Shown one piece after another: positions 33,646 to 46,585 of a stretch of 64,000 nucleotides of DNA. This stretch comes from Epiperipatus broadwayi (lineage: Eukaryota; Onychophora; Udeonychophora; Euonychophora; Peripatidae): positions 6,257,276 to 6,321,275 of the forward strand of contig JAQFVV010006245.1 of assembly GCA_028023455.1 (NCBI GenBank). Reading direction: 5' to 3'. Below the pieces are notes generated by a model. That model was not told the origin of the DNA and made no database searches. It saw only the letters and a program-made list of their open reading frames with translations. Each line of letters starts with the position of its first letter. Positions within the stretch are counted from its first letter, which is position 1. Made by a program: the position numbers and the translations under genes.

Positions 33646-36490
33646 TATAACGAGATGGGGATAATCAGGGTGGTCATACCTGGGGTAATAGCAAAACATC
33701 ATCATCCCAAATCAACAATATTTTAAATAATATTAAAGTATAAAACTTAATAACTAAGATATTAAAGTAATATTTAATATCACAAAATATATAAAGGAAA
33801 TTTTATATATTATAGGAGCATGAGATATCATTGAGCGATTTGCTCAGTTAACTCCTGAGAGCAACTATAAATATAAGTAACCATACATCAACCAGCATTA
33901 ACAATAAGTGAAAGTAATTATAAGTACTACACAAAAGAACTAACCATTCATCATCATGAATGATCAACAATAAAATAAATCAACAGTCCATCTTGTGGCT
34001 AGATTTGAAATGGGTTTGCTTTAGACCAGGCCAATTATTTAGCTTTTGCCGGCTTGGGCAATTATTTAAACATAATTTGGATGCATAAACTTAAGTGCTA
34101 ATCCATAAGTATTTAACCATAAAAATAATGATGCAGGGATATTAAAACATGCTGATCATCATCAATGCCCTGGCCACTTAGAACCATTGATGTACTGGCC
34201 AACTATAAACGTAAATCCTGATAAATACTAATTAAATAAAATGCAGTGCATGGGCTTTAAAGAATATTCTCTTTGCACCAACCAGCATGATGTTGGTGGA
34301 AATATCATCATCATCACTGGATGCTCATAAAAACTAATGTAATCCCCTTCCATATATCAGACTATTATGCTCGAATCTAGCTCAGAGAACAAACTCTGTA
34401 GCAGCTACTGTGATCAAGAGATGATGCAATATAATATTTAGAATTAAGTCACTGGAATAATTTTAACAATTGAATACAAGTTTATTAATAATAAAAAATA
34501 AATAAATTGACATTAAGGATTTTAGAATATGGCTATGCACATATAAGCTGATTTTAATATATGAAATAAAAAAATACATTGTGATTTTCATGACTAATAC
34601 AAAATTCCATTATTACATTGATTTACAATACTTATTAATGGGTTTACTTACAAGACATATATAGATATATGCACAGACACAAATTTAGAATATACAATGA
34701 ATACATTTCAATTGACATTTAATAAAATTTTAAAAAAGATTCAGTTTTACATATATGCTCTATTTGATTAACATAAAAACAAAATTCAATTTTTACATTG
34801 TGGTTTACATAACACACACACACATATATATATATAACCTCACGGACATGTGTTATAATTTAAAAATGGACATATTTGAATTGCCATAAAATAATTATAA
34901 AAATTTTTAAGTTATATAAAGTACAATACTTGATTAATAAGGGACATGCTTGACTTGTTATAAAATACTGCAATGGGTTTTCATAAAACATATTTATATA
35001 ACTGACCAACATATAAATGAAATTGATTTTTTATCGTATTTGAATTTATCAAAATAATATTATTAAAAATATCTTTCATAATTAATTCCATTTAAAAAAT
35101 ATATGTAGAATTCACACATACACATATGTATCAATAAAAATGAAGATGATATGCATGAATTATCAAATTTTACCATAATAGTTTAGTTTTTAAAAAAACA
35201 AACAAAAAGTACTATCCTATAACAATCTCTCCTAACAGTTCACTGTTAATTAAAATTTATAAATGTCTTTAAAATAAGACAGCAGGTATATATTTTTTTT
35301 AATCTAATGTTTCTCTTTTTCTTTTTTTAAAAAAAGTCAATTTTGACAGGATTCTGTTAATTCAAAAATATTTTAAATATATTCACTTATTCTCTTGAAA
35401 AAACAAATATAACAGCATCTACGAAATAAATCTTCATTTTTAGATGTTTAACTTAAGTAAAATTATTTACTTGTTCTTTAAAATTTCATTTTAAAAAATT
35501 ACATAAAATAACTTATTTAAAACATCACATTGTATATACATTTATTGGTGCTTCTCTGCATATAGCTGAATCAGCTTACATATATACTAATTCTTGAGCA
35601 ACTGATGGTTTCACTTGTTGGGAGTCAGTCCAGAATTGTCTCATCATAAAAAGTGTAATCCAGGTATTGTCATCATCAGGAAAGATATAATTCATGATTT
35701 GAATTTATTTCAGGCAAGCAAACTGTCTTTCTAGGACACATTTGTAGCTATGAACCACTTGAAGCTGACCCTTTTCTCCATGTGAATTCAAACTCCACTA
35801 TCATGTCAGCTTTTGGACTTGCCATCCTTGCAGTTTGTCTTCATAGTAGTTTTCTGTCCTGATGTAAACTACACTGTTGGCTAGCTATTTCTGGCCAGCT
35901 ATAATTTTAACTGCTTCTCAAAATATTATTAGCCAAAACTTACAAAAAAAAAACTACCAGCCAAATCTCAAAAAAATTACTAGTCAAACTAAACTAATAT
36001 TTTTATCATTTCTTTTTATACGGTCACTGAGGTGACAAAAACACTAAATTAAACTGTTTTTATCTTTCTATTTTGATTAAAAACAATTTTAATCTTTTTG
36101 AAAGCAACTTTGAAATTTTTATCAAAATACAATCTACCAAGTTTTCAAAATATATAGTAGACAAGTTTTCAAAATATATAGTAGAATGTATACAAGCATT
36201 AATTAAGATTTCACAGTTAGATAATAAAAATGTTTACCACTATTAGTTATATTTTATCATAAAACATGCTTGTTTTTAATTCAGAATACAATATTAATAT
36301 TTATTTACACCTTTTAAAACTGTTTAATTTATAATAAAATTTGATTTTAAATTCAAAATTATTTAACCTTTCCTAGTATTATTTTATTCCAGGAAATGTA
36401 AAAAAATATCTACAAAATCTTTGTTTTCAACTTTATATATATATGTGCACACATACTGTTTTTGTGTACCATGTAACAGAAGTGTTACGA
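33646..36490 (-). repeat. Family-2 long LTR-like repeat, copy 1
   Basis: Starting at TATAACGAGATGG, landmarks recur in the same order at 43205-46905: CATCATC.CCC, GCATGAGAT, AACCATTGATGTACTGGCC-like, GAATCTAGCTCAGAGAACA, GAATACAAGTTTATTAA and CACTGAGGTGACA. The far end is near CCATGTAACAGAAGTGTTACG (36468-36488). Length is about 2.85 kb. TGTAAC...GTTACA-type ends and a PBS-like word outside suggest an LTR on the minus strand. No coding capacity is seen. Confidence 0.5.
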
Positions 36491-39399
36491 TATATAAATC
36501 ATAAAAGATGAATTGTAACTTCATTTGTAAGAGAATAAAAATAAACTAAACTAAAATGAATATCAATCAATAAATAAGAATCTAACACTTAAGTTAATAA
36601 AACAATGATAATAATCTTTGTTATAACCTCATAAATCCTAAAAGCAGTAAGAACAGACAGAAAACAAATAAAACATTACTTCAAACTTTACATCAAAAAA
36701 CGTAAATCTAGCACATATAATATTCGTGCTAATTATAAAGCTAATTTTATCAAACTGTTAAATAAGATAATACACATTGTCTGGTCCTCAAAGTCATTCC
36801 AGATTATTTTCTTGAAGCTATCACAATTATTCTTCTACTTTCCAGACTTTTATAATTATGCTTTTCCTATATACCATTTTTAATTTTTGCTTTTTCCCAT
36901 TCTTTTTAATAAATCTTTCATTAATTCGCTATCTTTATGAATACTATTAATTGATCTGAATTTTTTTAATAAATATCTTTTATTTTTTAAAAAAAACCCC
37001 AGGCAATCCTCAACTTCCTTAATTTACTTTCACACAACTCATTATTTTATATGAAGAGCAATAGAAAAAGACAGCATGTTATGAAATTTTTATCAAAAAA
37101 GAAAAATATAATCCATCTATCTCTTGATAAATTTATAAAGAAAATGTCATATACTAATCAAATAAACTTTTATTCATATATATATATATGTTAATATACC
37201 TCATTAAAAATAATTTAAAAACACTTCCTGATGTTTTTTTTACATTGTTCTACTTTCATACACATTTCAGAAATCAATTAGATACAAAAGTTGAGGACCA
37301 CCTGTATTTGTATCTTATTAAATAACCTATCTATACAAAAGTTGAGGACCACTTGTATTTGTATCTTATTAAATAACCTATCTAATTTCTTTTCTATTCT
37401 TTAACCTATTTCTATGACTTCCTCAAATTTATATTATATTTGCATTCTAAATTTATTATACACTTCACTGATGGTATTTATCCTTCCATTAACTTGAACC
37501 TTATTATCTAACAATTACTGCAATAACACCTATACATGAAATGCAATTAAACATTTTTTTTTAATATTCCATTTACCTTTTCTAAATAAGTACAACATTA
37601 CATACATTAAAAAGACATAAACAATGTTTTAATTTAAAAAGTTTAATTTCTTTCCAATCTATATCCTTATTTTTCAAATTATTCATCAAAGTGATGCAAT
37701 TTAATGAATATCAAAAAATGTTTTTTCAAGATCAAAGAAAAAAATTCAGTTAATATCTCTTCATTTTACTAAAAAATTTCGTATAAATATTCTTGCAATT
37801 CCAAATGATTCTTTTAATGATATGCTCTGTATATGCACATGTCTACCTTTAATTTTTTTTAAAAATAGACTTTAAAAACTCTAAAAAGATTTTTATATCA
37901 ATATTTACAAAGTCAGTGAAAATGGAAACAAGTTTGGAAAAATAAAAACATATCTTTTTATGCATTTATGAAATCAAAATGATACTTCAGCAACAAATAC
38001 ATTTGTTGAAAATATCAAAGAACATTTTAAAATTGAAGCAATAAAGATCAAATAAAATGAAAGAAATGTACAGACAAGTTATACCATAAGGCATCTATCA
38101 AGACATTTTTAATGAAGTATTTTATACCAAAGGATCTTCAATAATAAAAGATGAGACCAGATTAGCTCATTGAAATCTTTGTCAAAAACTAAGACCACTG
38201 TAAATAATGAAAATGCATCAGAAACTTTTTAAAAAACTAAAAAAACAATGAAAGTATGATCATTATATCAATTAATTTGGAAAACTGCTCAATATTCTAA
38301 GGATTGGAAGAAAAAAAAATTCCAATGCTGAAGAAGTAAGTCTTTGACATATTTTAAAAACTAGTATAGTATAAAATCTCTTTTATATTATGCAACTAAG
38401 ATTATCTTGACAATCAAGTGATTTCTGGAATTGTTAAAAAATGAATCATCATTGCAAAAGTATTCAGGATAAATGAAAACATCAGATATTACCAAAAAAA
38501 AAAAGTCTATATGTGTTTTATTGATCTTCATTTGACTAAACTAAAATATAAAAGAATTTTAGAAAAATGGATGTCCCAGAACATTTCATTATTCATATAA
38601 AGTTTTATAAATAATTATAAACTTTAGTTAAAATGGGCTATGTTAAAGTGGCTTGTATTGTAACTGGAGCCCTATACCTCTTTACCTCTGTTGTAACTAT
38701 TTCCTGATGAGCATATTGTAGGAAGAAACCATCGATTGGCTTTTCCCAATAGACATCACCCCCTACAATATTTCCTGCTCATCAGAGGATGTAGCATCAT
38801 AGAGACTGGAAACACCTAGAAATTTATGTTTGGTTTCCCCAAATGGCACCACTAGAGTTCCATCTCACTACAACCTGACTTACAAAAGTCTAGTTACACC
38901 GTACATAGTTCAGGAGGCATGAGATTCTCAAAAACACGTGCAATGAATGACAAGTGATGCAACATGAATAATTGGATTGGTTTTATATAACAATAAATTT
39001 ATTTCATAACATTTGTTAAGAACATTAGTTCTCCTTAGTTATTGTGGACAATACGCTCATAAAGTTTATCATTAGTTCATTTTTGACAGTTCATCTTTAG
39101 GATCCATTTTCTGGTATGTGAATAATTTCTTGGGTTCCCTTGATCAGTTACTCCTCATTGGTGATGTATTTATCCACGGTGTCCTTTAATTCTTTAGTTA
39201 TGATTCAAATATTATTCCTTGATTCATGTACAGGTGTATTTTACTGGCAAGCATTTGTAATTCCTTCTCTTATAGATGTTTATTACTTTAGGCACTTCTG
39301 ATCCTTCCAAGCATAATTGTGTTTTGTACATAACATTTATTATTCCACCATCTATAGATGTACCTTAATTATATAACGTTGATATATGTGGCATATATA
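36491..39399. other. AT-rich spacer with small duplications, no gene
   Basis: No protein or RNA is recognised. A 51-bp exact-spaced tandem duplication lies at 37282-37383 (ATACAAAAGTTGAGGACCAC). A fold-back at 38703-38788 pairs CCTGATGAGCATATTGTAGG with CCTACAATAT-(TTCC)-TGCTCATCAG.GG, leaving a 4-base bulge, with ATTGG...CCAAT pairing inside the loop. Confidence 0.5.
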
Positions 39400-39768
39400 A
39401 TTTATATTAGTGCAGACATATTTTGTTTACATAATCATTTAAGATTTATTCCATAAAAGATGTTTTTGATTATAAACATATAAGTATTTGGAAATTATTT
39501 CGATAGAGTCTAAAATATAAGTATTCATGAGTTATTCCAATTAAAGCAAATTTTGTATATAAGAAATCATGATTTATTCCAATAAAGATGTATATCGTAT
39601 ACAAACATATATGTATTTACGAGTTATTTCAATACAAACGTATTTTGCAGATCAGACATAAGTATTTGTTCTTTATTTTAATTCAGACGTATTTACATAT
39701 AAAAGGATAATCAGTTATCTATTTCATTAAAGATGCATTTTGATTATAGACATCTAAGTATTTATGAT

Positions 39769-40264
39769 TGTAAAATCCGCACTTACGACTGTGCCAAGGT
39801 TATAACTGCAAGTCATACTGTGCGGTCAGCAAATAATGTTATACAATTCCCACGCTGTTCTTTCCCAACGAAGCTCTCCAACGAATTGGTCTGCCACGAA
39901 TTGGTCTACAACGAAGCTCTCCAATGAATGGTCTGCAAGCGGATGCTCTCCAAACGCATGGTCTGCAACTTGCTACTGCGTGACTGCTCTCTACTGCTAA
40001 GTTACACTGCTCGATGTTACCCAGTGTTCCTGTCGCTCTCTGACAACTGCAACAGTCAATCAATGCACCGACCAATAGAGTAACGTCTCTTATCTATAAA
40101 TATTTGTAATCAGCAAACATTTCTAGGAATTGTCGATCGCCATCACGTCAATGCACTAATTAAATTCCTCAGCTATCAGAGCGCGATCTAAAAACAGCCT
40201 TACGAATAAATTCTAGTTTTTCTGGAGTGCACAAAAATGTCTACCATTTTTTACAAACACTACA
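39769..40264 (-). repeat. TRIM-like element, 3' LTR
   Basis: 496 bases, from TGTAAAATCCGCAC to CACTACA on the plus strand. It contains a short run of GCTCTCCAA.GAATTGGTCTGC minisatellite units (about 39875-39990). It is preceded by target duplication ATGAT. Confidence 0.85.
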
Positions 40265-40280
40265 CTCCTCCCTCCACTCC
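40265..40280 (-). promoter_or_regulatory. Polypurine tract of the TRIM-like element
   Basis: On the minus strand this reads GGAGTGGAGGGAGGAG, immediately before the 3' LTR start TGTAGTG. An uninterrupted G/A tract at this place (one T) is the expected primer for plus-strand synthesis. Confidence 0.8.
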
Positions 40281-40533
40281 AGAAAAGCCCTTGTTGTTAT
40301 TCCTTGGTGTTGTTTTTCTCTCGCTACTTTCCTGTTATTTCACTCAGAAATATGCGATTTAACAGCTGCTGAAACTTTTTTTTCCAATTACGTTAGCTTC
40401 CGATGTTAATTGCACAAACGTTTTATTTCCAAACTTTCACGATGTTAACGTTACTAATTGGGATTGTCATTTTCGCCCGGTTTCTCAGTCTATGGCTAAA
40501 CTTATAGTTCAACGTATTCGCTACTCCCAGGTT

Positions 40534-40551
40534 CCAAATGCGACTGCACCA
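40534..40551 (-). promoter_or_regulatory. Primer binding site of the TRIM-like element
   Basis: On the minus strand it reads TGGTGCAGTCGCATTTGG, one base inside the 5' LTR end (TTACA). The first eleven bases differ by one from TGGCGCAGTCG, the form used by tRNA-Ser-primed retrotransposons. The rest does not match well, so the primer tRNA is uncertain. Confidence 0.65.
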
Positions 40552-40552
40552 T

Positions 40553-41116
40553 TGTAATATCCGCACTTACGACTGTGCCAAGGTTATAACTGCAAGTCAT
40601 ACTGTGCGGTCAGCAAATAATGTTATACAATTCCCATGCTGTTCTTTCCCAACAAAGCTCTCCAACGAATTGGTCTGCCACGAAGCTCTCCAAATGAATT
40701 GGTCTGCAACGAAGCTCTCCAATGAATTGGTCTGCAACGAAGCTCAGCCACGGATGCTCTCCCACGAATGGTCTGCACTGACTGCTCTCGAATGAATGGT
40801 CTGCAAGCGGATGCTCTCCAAACGCATGGTCTGCAACTTGCTACTGCTCTCTACGTTACACTGCTCGATGTTACCCAGTGTTCCTATCACTCTGACAACT
40901 GCAACAATCAATCAATGCACTGACCAATAGAGTAACGTCTCTTATCTAGAAATATTTGTAATCAGCAAACATTTCTAGGAATTGTCGATCGCCATCACGT
41001 CAATGCACTAATTAAATTCCTCAGCTATCAGAGCGAGATCTAAAAACAGCCTTACGAATAAATTCTAATTTTTCTGGAGTGCACAAAAATGTCTACCATT
41101 TTTTACAAACACTAGA
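40553..41116 (-). repeat. TRIM-like element, 5' LTR
   Basis: 564 bases, from TGTAATATCCGCAC to CACTAGA on the plus strand (last C of CACTACA changed to G). It is longer than its partner because it carries more copies of the AACGAAGCTCTCCAA.GAATTGGTCTGC unit (40650-40830). It is followed by ATGAT, the target duplication. Confidence 0.85.
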
Positions 41117-41515
41117 ATGATTTATCCCCAATAAAACGTATTTGCATATAGAAATATAATCATTTATGATTTATTTCAAGATGTTTTTTTATTATAAACA
41201 TATAAGTACTAATTCTTTATTTCCACACAGACATATTTGGTATATAAAAAAGCATTTAGGATTTATCCTAAGAAAAATGTATTTGCATATAAAATATAAT
41301 CATTTATGATTTATTTCAAGAAAGATGTTTTTTGATTATAAAGATATAAGAAGTAATTCTTTATTTCCAAACAGAAGTACTTTGTATATAAAATGTATAA
41401 GCATTTAGGATTTATCCTAAGAAAAAACGTATTTGCATATAAAATATAATCACTTATGATTTATTTCAAGAAAGATGTTTTTTTTTAATTATAATCATAT
41501 AAGTATTTAATATTA

Positions 41516-42155
41516 CCTTCATTTTCATCCAGTATGTTCACCCACTACAGGTTACTATTCATTTCAAAAAGGAGTTGGTTTATTTAAGCTGAATAGCATT
41601 ATTTAATTTCCGTTGGCATTCACCTAGGCATGGTTTGCAGATTCATGGTGGTAGATAGAGAAAAAGCTATTACGGACTAGCCTACCATCCTTTTTTGTTT
41701 AATGACCAACAACTGTAGGGTTCACAGTAAAACTAAATTTCTCAACTGGGATGAGCTGTGTGGCTGTAAATATAATATTCCAAAGGTGACTGCACTAAAA
41801 TCACTTGTCAACTAAACAATACATAGAACTTTTTTTTTAACTTCAAACTTCCCTATTTATACCCTGATCAAGTCTCTGGATTAATCCAGCATGACTCCAT
41901 TGTATCTGATTTGTCAAACAGTTTTCATTTAAGCCCAAGTGCTTTTCTCTTCTTGATGATTGGATTGTTTAGTTTTAGCAGGACAGATGAGGAATTAATA
42001 GATTAAGCAATTTTCCCAATTTGATAAGTTTGCTTCAAGTGATTATTACACTTTGTACATCGTTTCAAAAATTAATATATTTTAATAAATGCCAGTTTTA
42101 AATGCTTAAAGACATATTTCATGATTTACAAATTATAAAAATCAATAATGAAGAT
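41516..42155. other. Spacer, nothing recognised
   Basis: AT-rich DNA with no gene or named repeat. TAAGCCCAAGTGC and similar phrases do not recur. Confidence 0.45.
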
Positions 42156-42310
42156 TTAACTATTTTTTTATTTTAATGAATGTAGAAAATATCTACTATA
42201 ATTTTTGTCTGTGTTTATTTCTACTTTTCCTTTCAACTTTACACATATTTATGCACACACCCTATATTATTCTGTGTTATATAATCCAACTGGTTACATT
42301 GCCACGGTCT
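42156..42310 (-). repeat. Family-2 repeat, terminal fragment
   Basis: This closely matches 46775-46910 (ATGAATGTAGAAAATATCTAC, then CTTTTCCTTTCAACTTTA, then ATAATCCAACTGG.TACA). It is the far end of the family-2 repeat in the same orientation as 43205-46905. With the leader-like DNA at 42700-43200 the order suggests 3' LTR remnant, interior, 5' LTR on the minus strand. Confidence 0.6.
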
Positions 42311-43204
42311 GAGGGAAAAGGAAAATAGAATACCCATCTAACAATATTTTACATAATTTACATGTATAATTAAAACAAAGTTCATACCTGAAACTATGTA
42401 CCCATCAATTACCTTAGAGATCTGATAGATATCCGACGGTCGACAGAATGGTGATCTGCAATTTTGAGATAGATAAAGAACTCAGCCATTGGACTGTAAG
42501 TACACAATGTTCCATGAACACCAAGATGACTACCCCAATTGAGACATTATAAGCTACTACAACCTTATAAAGATACTGCAAAATCTTTGTAAAGCCCTCT
42601 TCCATGGAGGGCTGGAAAATACAAAACTATGCCCACCTTCTTTTGAGTCTTATGGGATGGGAAATACAAGCTATGCCTTGCTCCTTTTCTCTGGAGACTA
42701 AGAGGCTGGAATCATGGCAAGACTATGTTAACTGCTCTATGACAAACAATATAAAATACAAAAAATAGGTTGGAGCAAATAGTGGAGATAGAACACCCTC
42801 AGAGTTGCATGAAAACATTGCACCCTCAAGCCAATAACAAAAATCTCCATCCATCATTAAAACGAAAATATAGCTAAACAAACCAACAATCAAACACCAA
42901 ATCCAATCTCCAAAATCATTGATTTTCTATTTAACTCTAAACATGAACCTCCCTAAACATACATAAAAATTACTATTTATTATAATTTATAATCATCAAT
43001 ACTCTTGTCACATATTTAACAGTAATTTTTAAAATAAATTTCTGCATAAAGTGCATATTTTTTTTCTTTCTCAGTTGTGGTTTGAGATCAAGTTGATAAT
43101 TTGGAAGTGATGATAACCAGTATGTAATCATCATCAGCCTTACATTGGCAGCCATCTATAATGACAGTACATGATCATCATCAGCCCTCAGTTAGGTAAC
43201 CATT
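42311..43204 (-). other. Leader-like interior of a family-2 element, non-coding
   Basis: 42731-43100 matches 33241-33580. At 43185-43202 the minus strand reads TGGTTACCTAACTGAGGG, two bases before the terminus TGTAACGGG, in the place of a primer binding site but with a weak tRNA match. A similar partial junction (GGCAGCCATCTATAATGACAG) lies at 43147. No gene is seen. Confidence 0.4.
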
Positions 43205-43375
43205 TGTAACGGGATGGAGAATATTGAAAGAAGTGAACCTGAGGTGATAATTGGGGTGATGGAATATCATCACCATCCCCAAGTCAACAATATAATGAAA
43301 TATAAATTAATTATTAAAGTAATGTTTAATAATCACAAAAAATACAAGTAATGAAAGATATTAAAGAGAGCATGA

Positions 43376-44660
43376 GATCAAGAGTCTTTAAAGCCCATGC
43401 ACTATATTTTATTTTAGTCTTATTAGAAGAAGTTTATAGTTGGCCAGAGCACTGATGATCAACATGTTTAAATGTCTCAGCATTATTGTTTAGATTTTCT
43501 GCTTATGTATTCTAATGGATTAGCAGTTAGGTTGTGCCTCCAAATTAATAATTAAATAATTGCCCCAACCTGGCATAGGCTCAATAGTTAGCCTGTTCTA
43601 CAGAAGATCCATTTCCAATCCAGTTACAAGGTTGACGATTTATATTTTTATTGTTCAAATCCAGCCACAAGATGGATTGTTGATTTATTGTACTGATTTA
43701 TTTTATTCCCATCAATGATGATGATGGATGGTTATTTATTTTGAGTAGCACTCATACTTACTTATAATTACTTTATAATGCTGGTTGATATTTGATGGTT
43801 AATTATGCTTTTAGTTGCTGGCTGATCTTTCAATGATCTCAGAGATTCTCATTATCTCATGCTCCTTTTGAATGTACTAATTAAATTCTGTAAATTATTG
43901 ATACTTCATTTCAAATTGATTTTGTATTAACTTGGTGCTGATGATTTTCCATCATCCCAGGTATGACTATGATCAATCTCCCTATTTCCTTCCACTTCTT
44001 TCTAGCACCCCATCCCATTACAGGAAGAAGGGTGGGTAGAGAAAAAATGGAAGGAAAAGAGGTTTGAACTGGGGTGATGGTAAATCATCATCAACCCCAA
44101 GTAAATACAAAATCAAATAATTTACAATATTAAATATAAGTATAAAAGTATATATAAGATATATTTAAGGGAGCATGAGATTAGAGAATCTCTGGGATCG
44201 AGAGATCAGCCAGTCACTCCTCAGAGCAACCATAATAATTAATCATCAACAGCATTATAAAGTAAGTAATACTAATACTCAAAATACCATTCATTGTCAT
44301 GAATGATCCACAATAAAATACATAAAAATCAAGTCCATCTTGTGGTTGGATTTGATCAATAGAAAATATAAATCAACAGTACCTTGTGACTGGATTGGAA
44401 GTGGGTCTTATGTAAACCAGGCTAACTATTGAGCCTTTGCCAGCTTGGGCATTATTTAAACATAACTTGGGTGTACCAACTTAGTGCCCATCCATTAGAA
44501 TACACAATAATCAGAAATCGAAACAATAATGCTGGGATACATAAACATGCTGATCACCATCAATGCTAAGGCCACTTGTAATGGCAAACTATAAACTTAA
44601 CTTTTAATAAGACAAAACTAAAATAAAAGGTAGTGCATGGGCTTTAAAGAATATAATCTT
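43376..44660. repeat. Large imperfect inverted repeat, arms ~640 bp
   Basis: 43376-44022 is the approximate reverse complement of 44023-44660. Examples are AAAGCCCATGCACTA/TAGTGCATGGGCTTTAAAG, TGATGATCAACATG/CATGCTGATCACCATCA and AGATGGATTGTTGATTTAT/ATCAACAGTACC-TTGTGACTGGA. The arms are substantially diverged, so the event is old. The axis is at an LTR-like terminus, a head-to-head arrangement. Confidence 0.65.
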
Positions 44661-46356
44661 ATGACCCAACCAGGATGATGATTGATCATCTCTGGATGCA
44701 TAAGCACTAAATACACATCCCTATTTATATATTCATCCCATGTATGAATCTAGCTCAGAGAACACAAGCTCTATTACTGTATGTGACCAAGAGATAATGC
44801 AATATAATTTTTTACAGTTGAATACAAGTTTATTAACAATAATAATAAAAAATTGAAATTAAGGTTTATAAAAATAAAATTACACACATATTAACTTTCT
44901 GGTTTTGATTACTATACAAAATTTCAAATTATCACATTGTAATTTACCTAATTACTATTCAAAATTCAAATTGTTACATGGATATACCTATATGTGAGCA
45001 CAGACGCGTGATTTATGACATACAATTAATGTATTTCAATTGGTATTCAATGACAAAAAAAATAAATTAAAATTTGCATATATGTCCTATTTGACAAGCA
45101 TTGATATATATGCGTACACATAAATATGCAATACAATTGACATATTACAATCGTCATATAAAATAACCTTTTACAGTTGTATATATATATAGAAAATACT
45201 ATAAGTGTTTAAAAAATTTACATATGTGTGTTTGTGTGTATTCGCATACTGACAAAAAGTTACATATTTTGTTACAATAATATTATATTTTTTCATAATT
45301 AATTTCATTTTCATTTATAAGTTCTCTTTTTTTTCTATCAAAGTAAATAAAGTCAACTTTTGTTTGACAGGTACTTGTTGATTAATTATCAAGGTCTCTA
45401 AATATAAAATGTCTCTTTTCTTTCTTAATAAACTAAAAATAAAATCGTTTTATATATCTGTCACTTTAGACCAAAGAAATCATTTAAAATTTCATTATTA
45501 TATATAATTGTTGTTAGATTTCAATTCAAATAAAAGTTACTTGTTTGGTTTAACTTTAAGTTATTAATTTATAATTTTAAAAGTCATTTTAAGAAATATT
45601 AAAATAACTAACTGTATATACACGCAACAACTGTGGTTCCCTGCATTTATAGTTAAACAGCAGCATACGTACACCAATTTCTGCAAGCTTTCTCTTGGTA
45701 AGCTTGGTTTTTGGTCCATCAGAAAAATATAATTTCGGGCTTGTTGTCATCATCAGGAAAAAGTTTTCAAGTAATTTGTTGGCATACCATGAGCTTCCTT
45801 TTGTAGTCTAAGCAATTGTCAAGCTGTCTTCTAGAACATATTTAAGCAGCTAGTTGATCGATTTGAAGTGATCTTGGCCTCATGAATCAAAACCCTGCAG
45901 TAAACTATAGGGCAGCTACTGTACTGTACTCCCTTAGATCGTCACAGGAGCTCTGTATAACTGCTAGCTATTTTGTCTTCATTTTTTTCGTCAGGGTATT
46001 GATTCAGAAATGAGCCAGCTTCAAGTAAATCAAAACTCCTGTGAAGGAAAATAGTAGCAGCTCCTGGATCTACTGTCCTGCCTTTAGCTACATCAGTTTA
46101 TGGTAGCTATTCTACCAACTCTCTGCTACAGCCAACAACAAACTGCAGCTATCTATTTTGGTCAACTAATTGCTGCTACTTACTCAAAAATGTTTAGTAG
46201 CCAAGCTGTTCTCTTCAGCTCTTACAAAAACTACAATCCAGACTGCAGTTGATATTTTTATCAGCTCTTTTATCGAATCATCTGAGGTGATAACAGCTTG
46301 ATTGAAAACAGTTTTATTTTTATTTCTCTAATCCCTTGGAATCTACATACATATTT

Positions 46357-46585
46357 TAAAAACAAAAATACTTAATTGTAATTATTAATTAGAGAAAATA
46401 TAACTTACTATTAAAAATTTATCGGCTGAACGTTTTCAGCCGATAAAAAGTGTAATAATTATTACACTTTTCATGAAGGCTATGAGTATGAGGCATGGTT
46501 CCTCGAAAACGTTCAGCCGATAAATTTTTAATAGTAAGTTATATTTTCTCTAATTAATAATTACAATTAAGTATTTTTGTTTTTA
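46357..46585. repeat. Perfect 81-bp inverted repeat with nested palindromes
   Basis: 46357-46437 and 46505-46585 are exact reverse complements over 81 bases. The 67-base spacer begins AGCCGATAAA, so a second stem (TTTATCGGCTGAA, loop CGTT, TTCAGCCGATAAA; 46418-46447) competes with the long one. The spacer also holds the 26-base perfect palindrome AAAAGTGTAATAATTATTACACTTTT (46446-46471). No reading frame is involved. Confidence 0.95.

Larger units (their letters stand above)
39769..41116 (-). mobile_element. Miniature LTR retrotransposon (TRIM-like) with 5-bp TSD
   Basis: Two direct repeats (39769-40264 and 40553-41116) flank a 288-base interior with no reading frame of note. On the minus strand the order is 5' LTR (41116-40553), PBS, interior, polypurine tract, 3' LTR (40264-39769). 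The whole is bracketed by the 5-bp direct repeat ATGAT at 39764-39768 and 41117-41121. All the cis parts of an LTR retrotransposon are present within 1.35 kb, with no gag or pol. This fits the TRIM class, which must borrow enzymes from an autonomous relative. No relative with these LTRs is in the window. Confidence 0.85.
39400..41515. repeat. Degenerate minisatellite split by a miniature LTR element
   Basis: Variants of TTTATTTCAA.AAAGATGT, TTTTGATTATAAACATATAAG and CGTATTTGCATATA recur every ~50-60 bases, with a longer ~149 bp period at the right (GCATTTAGG at 41252 and 41401). The array continues on both sides of the TRIM-like element at 39769-41116, which is therefore an insertion. Confidence 0.75.
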
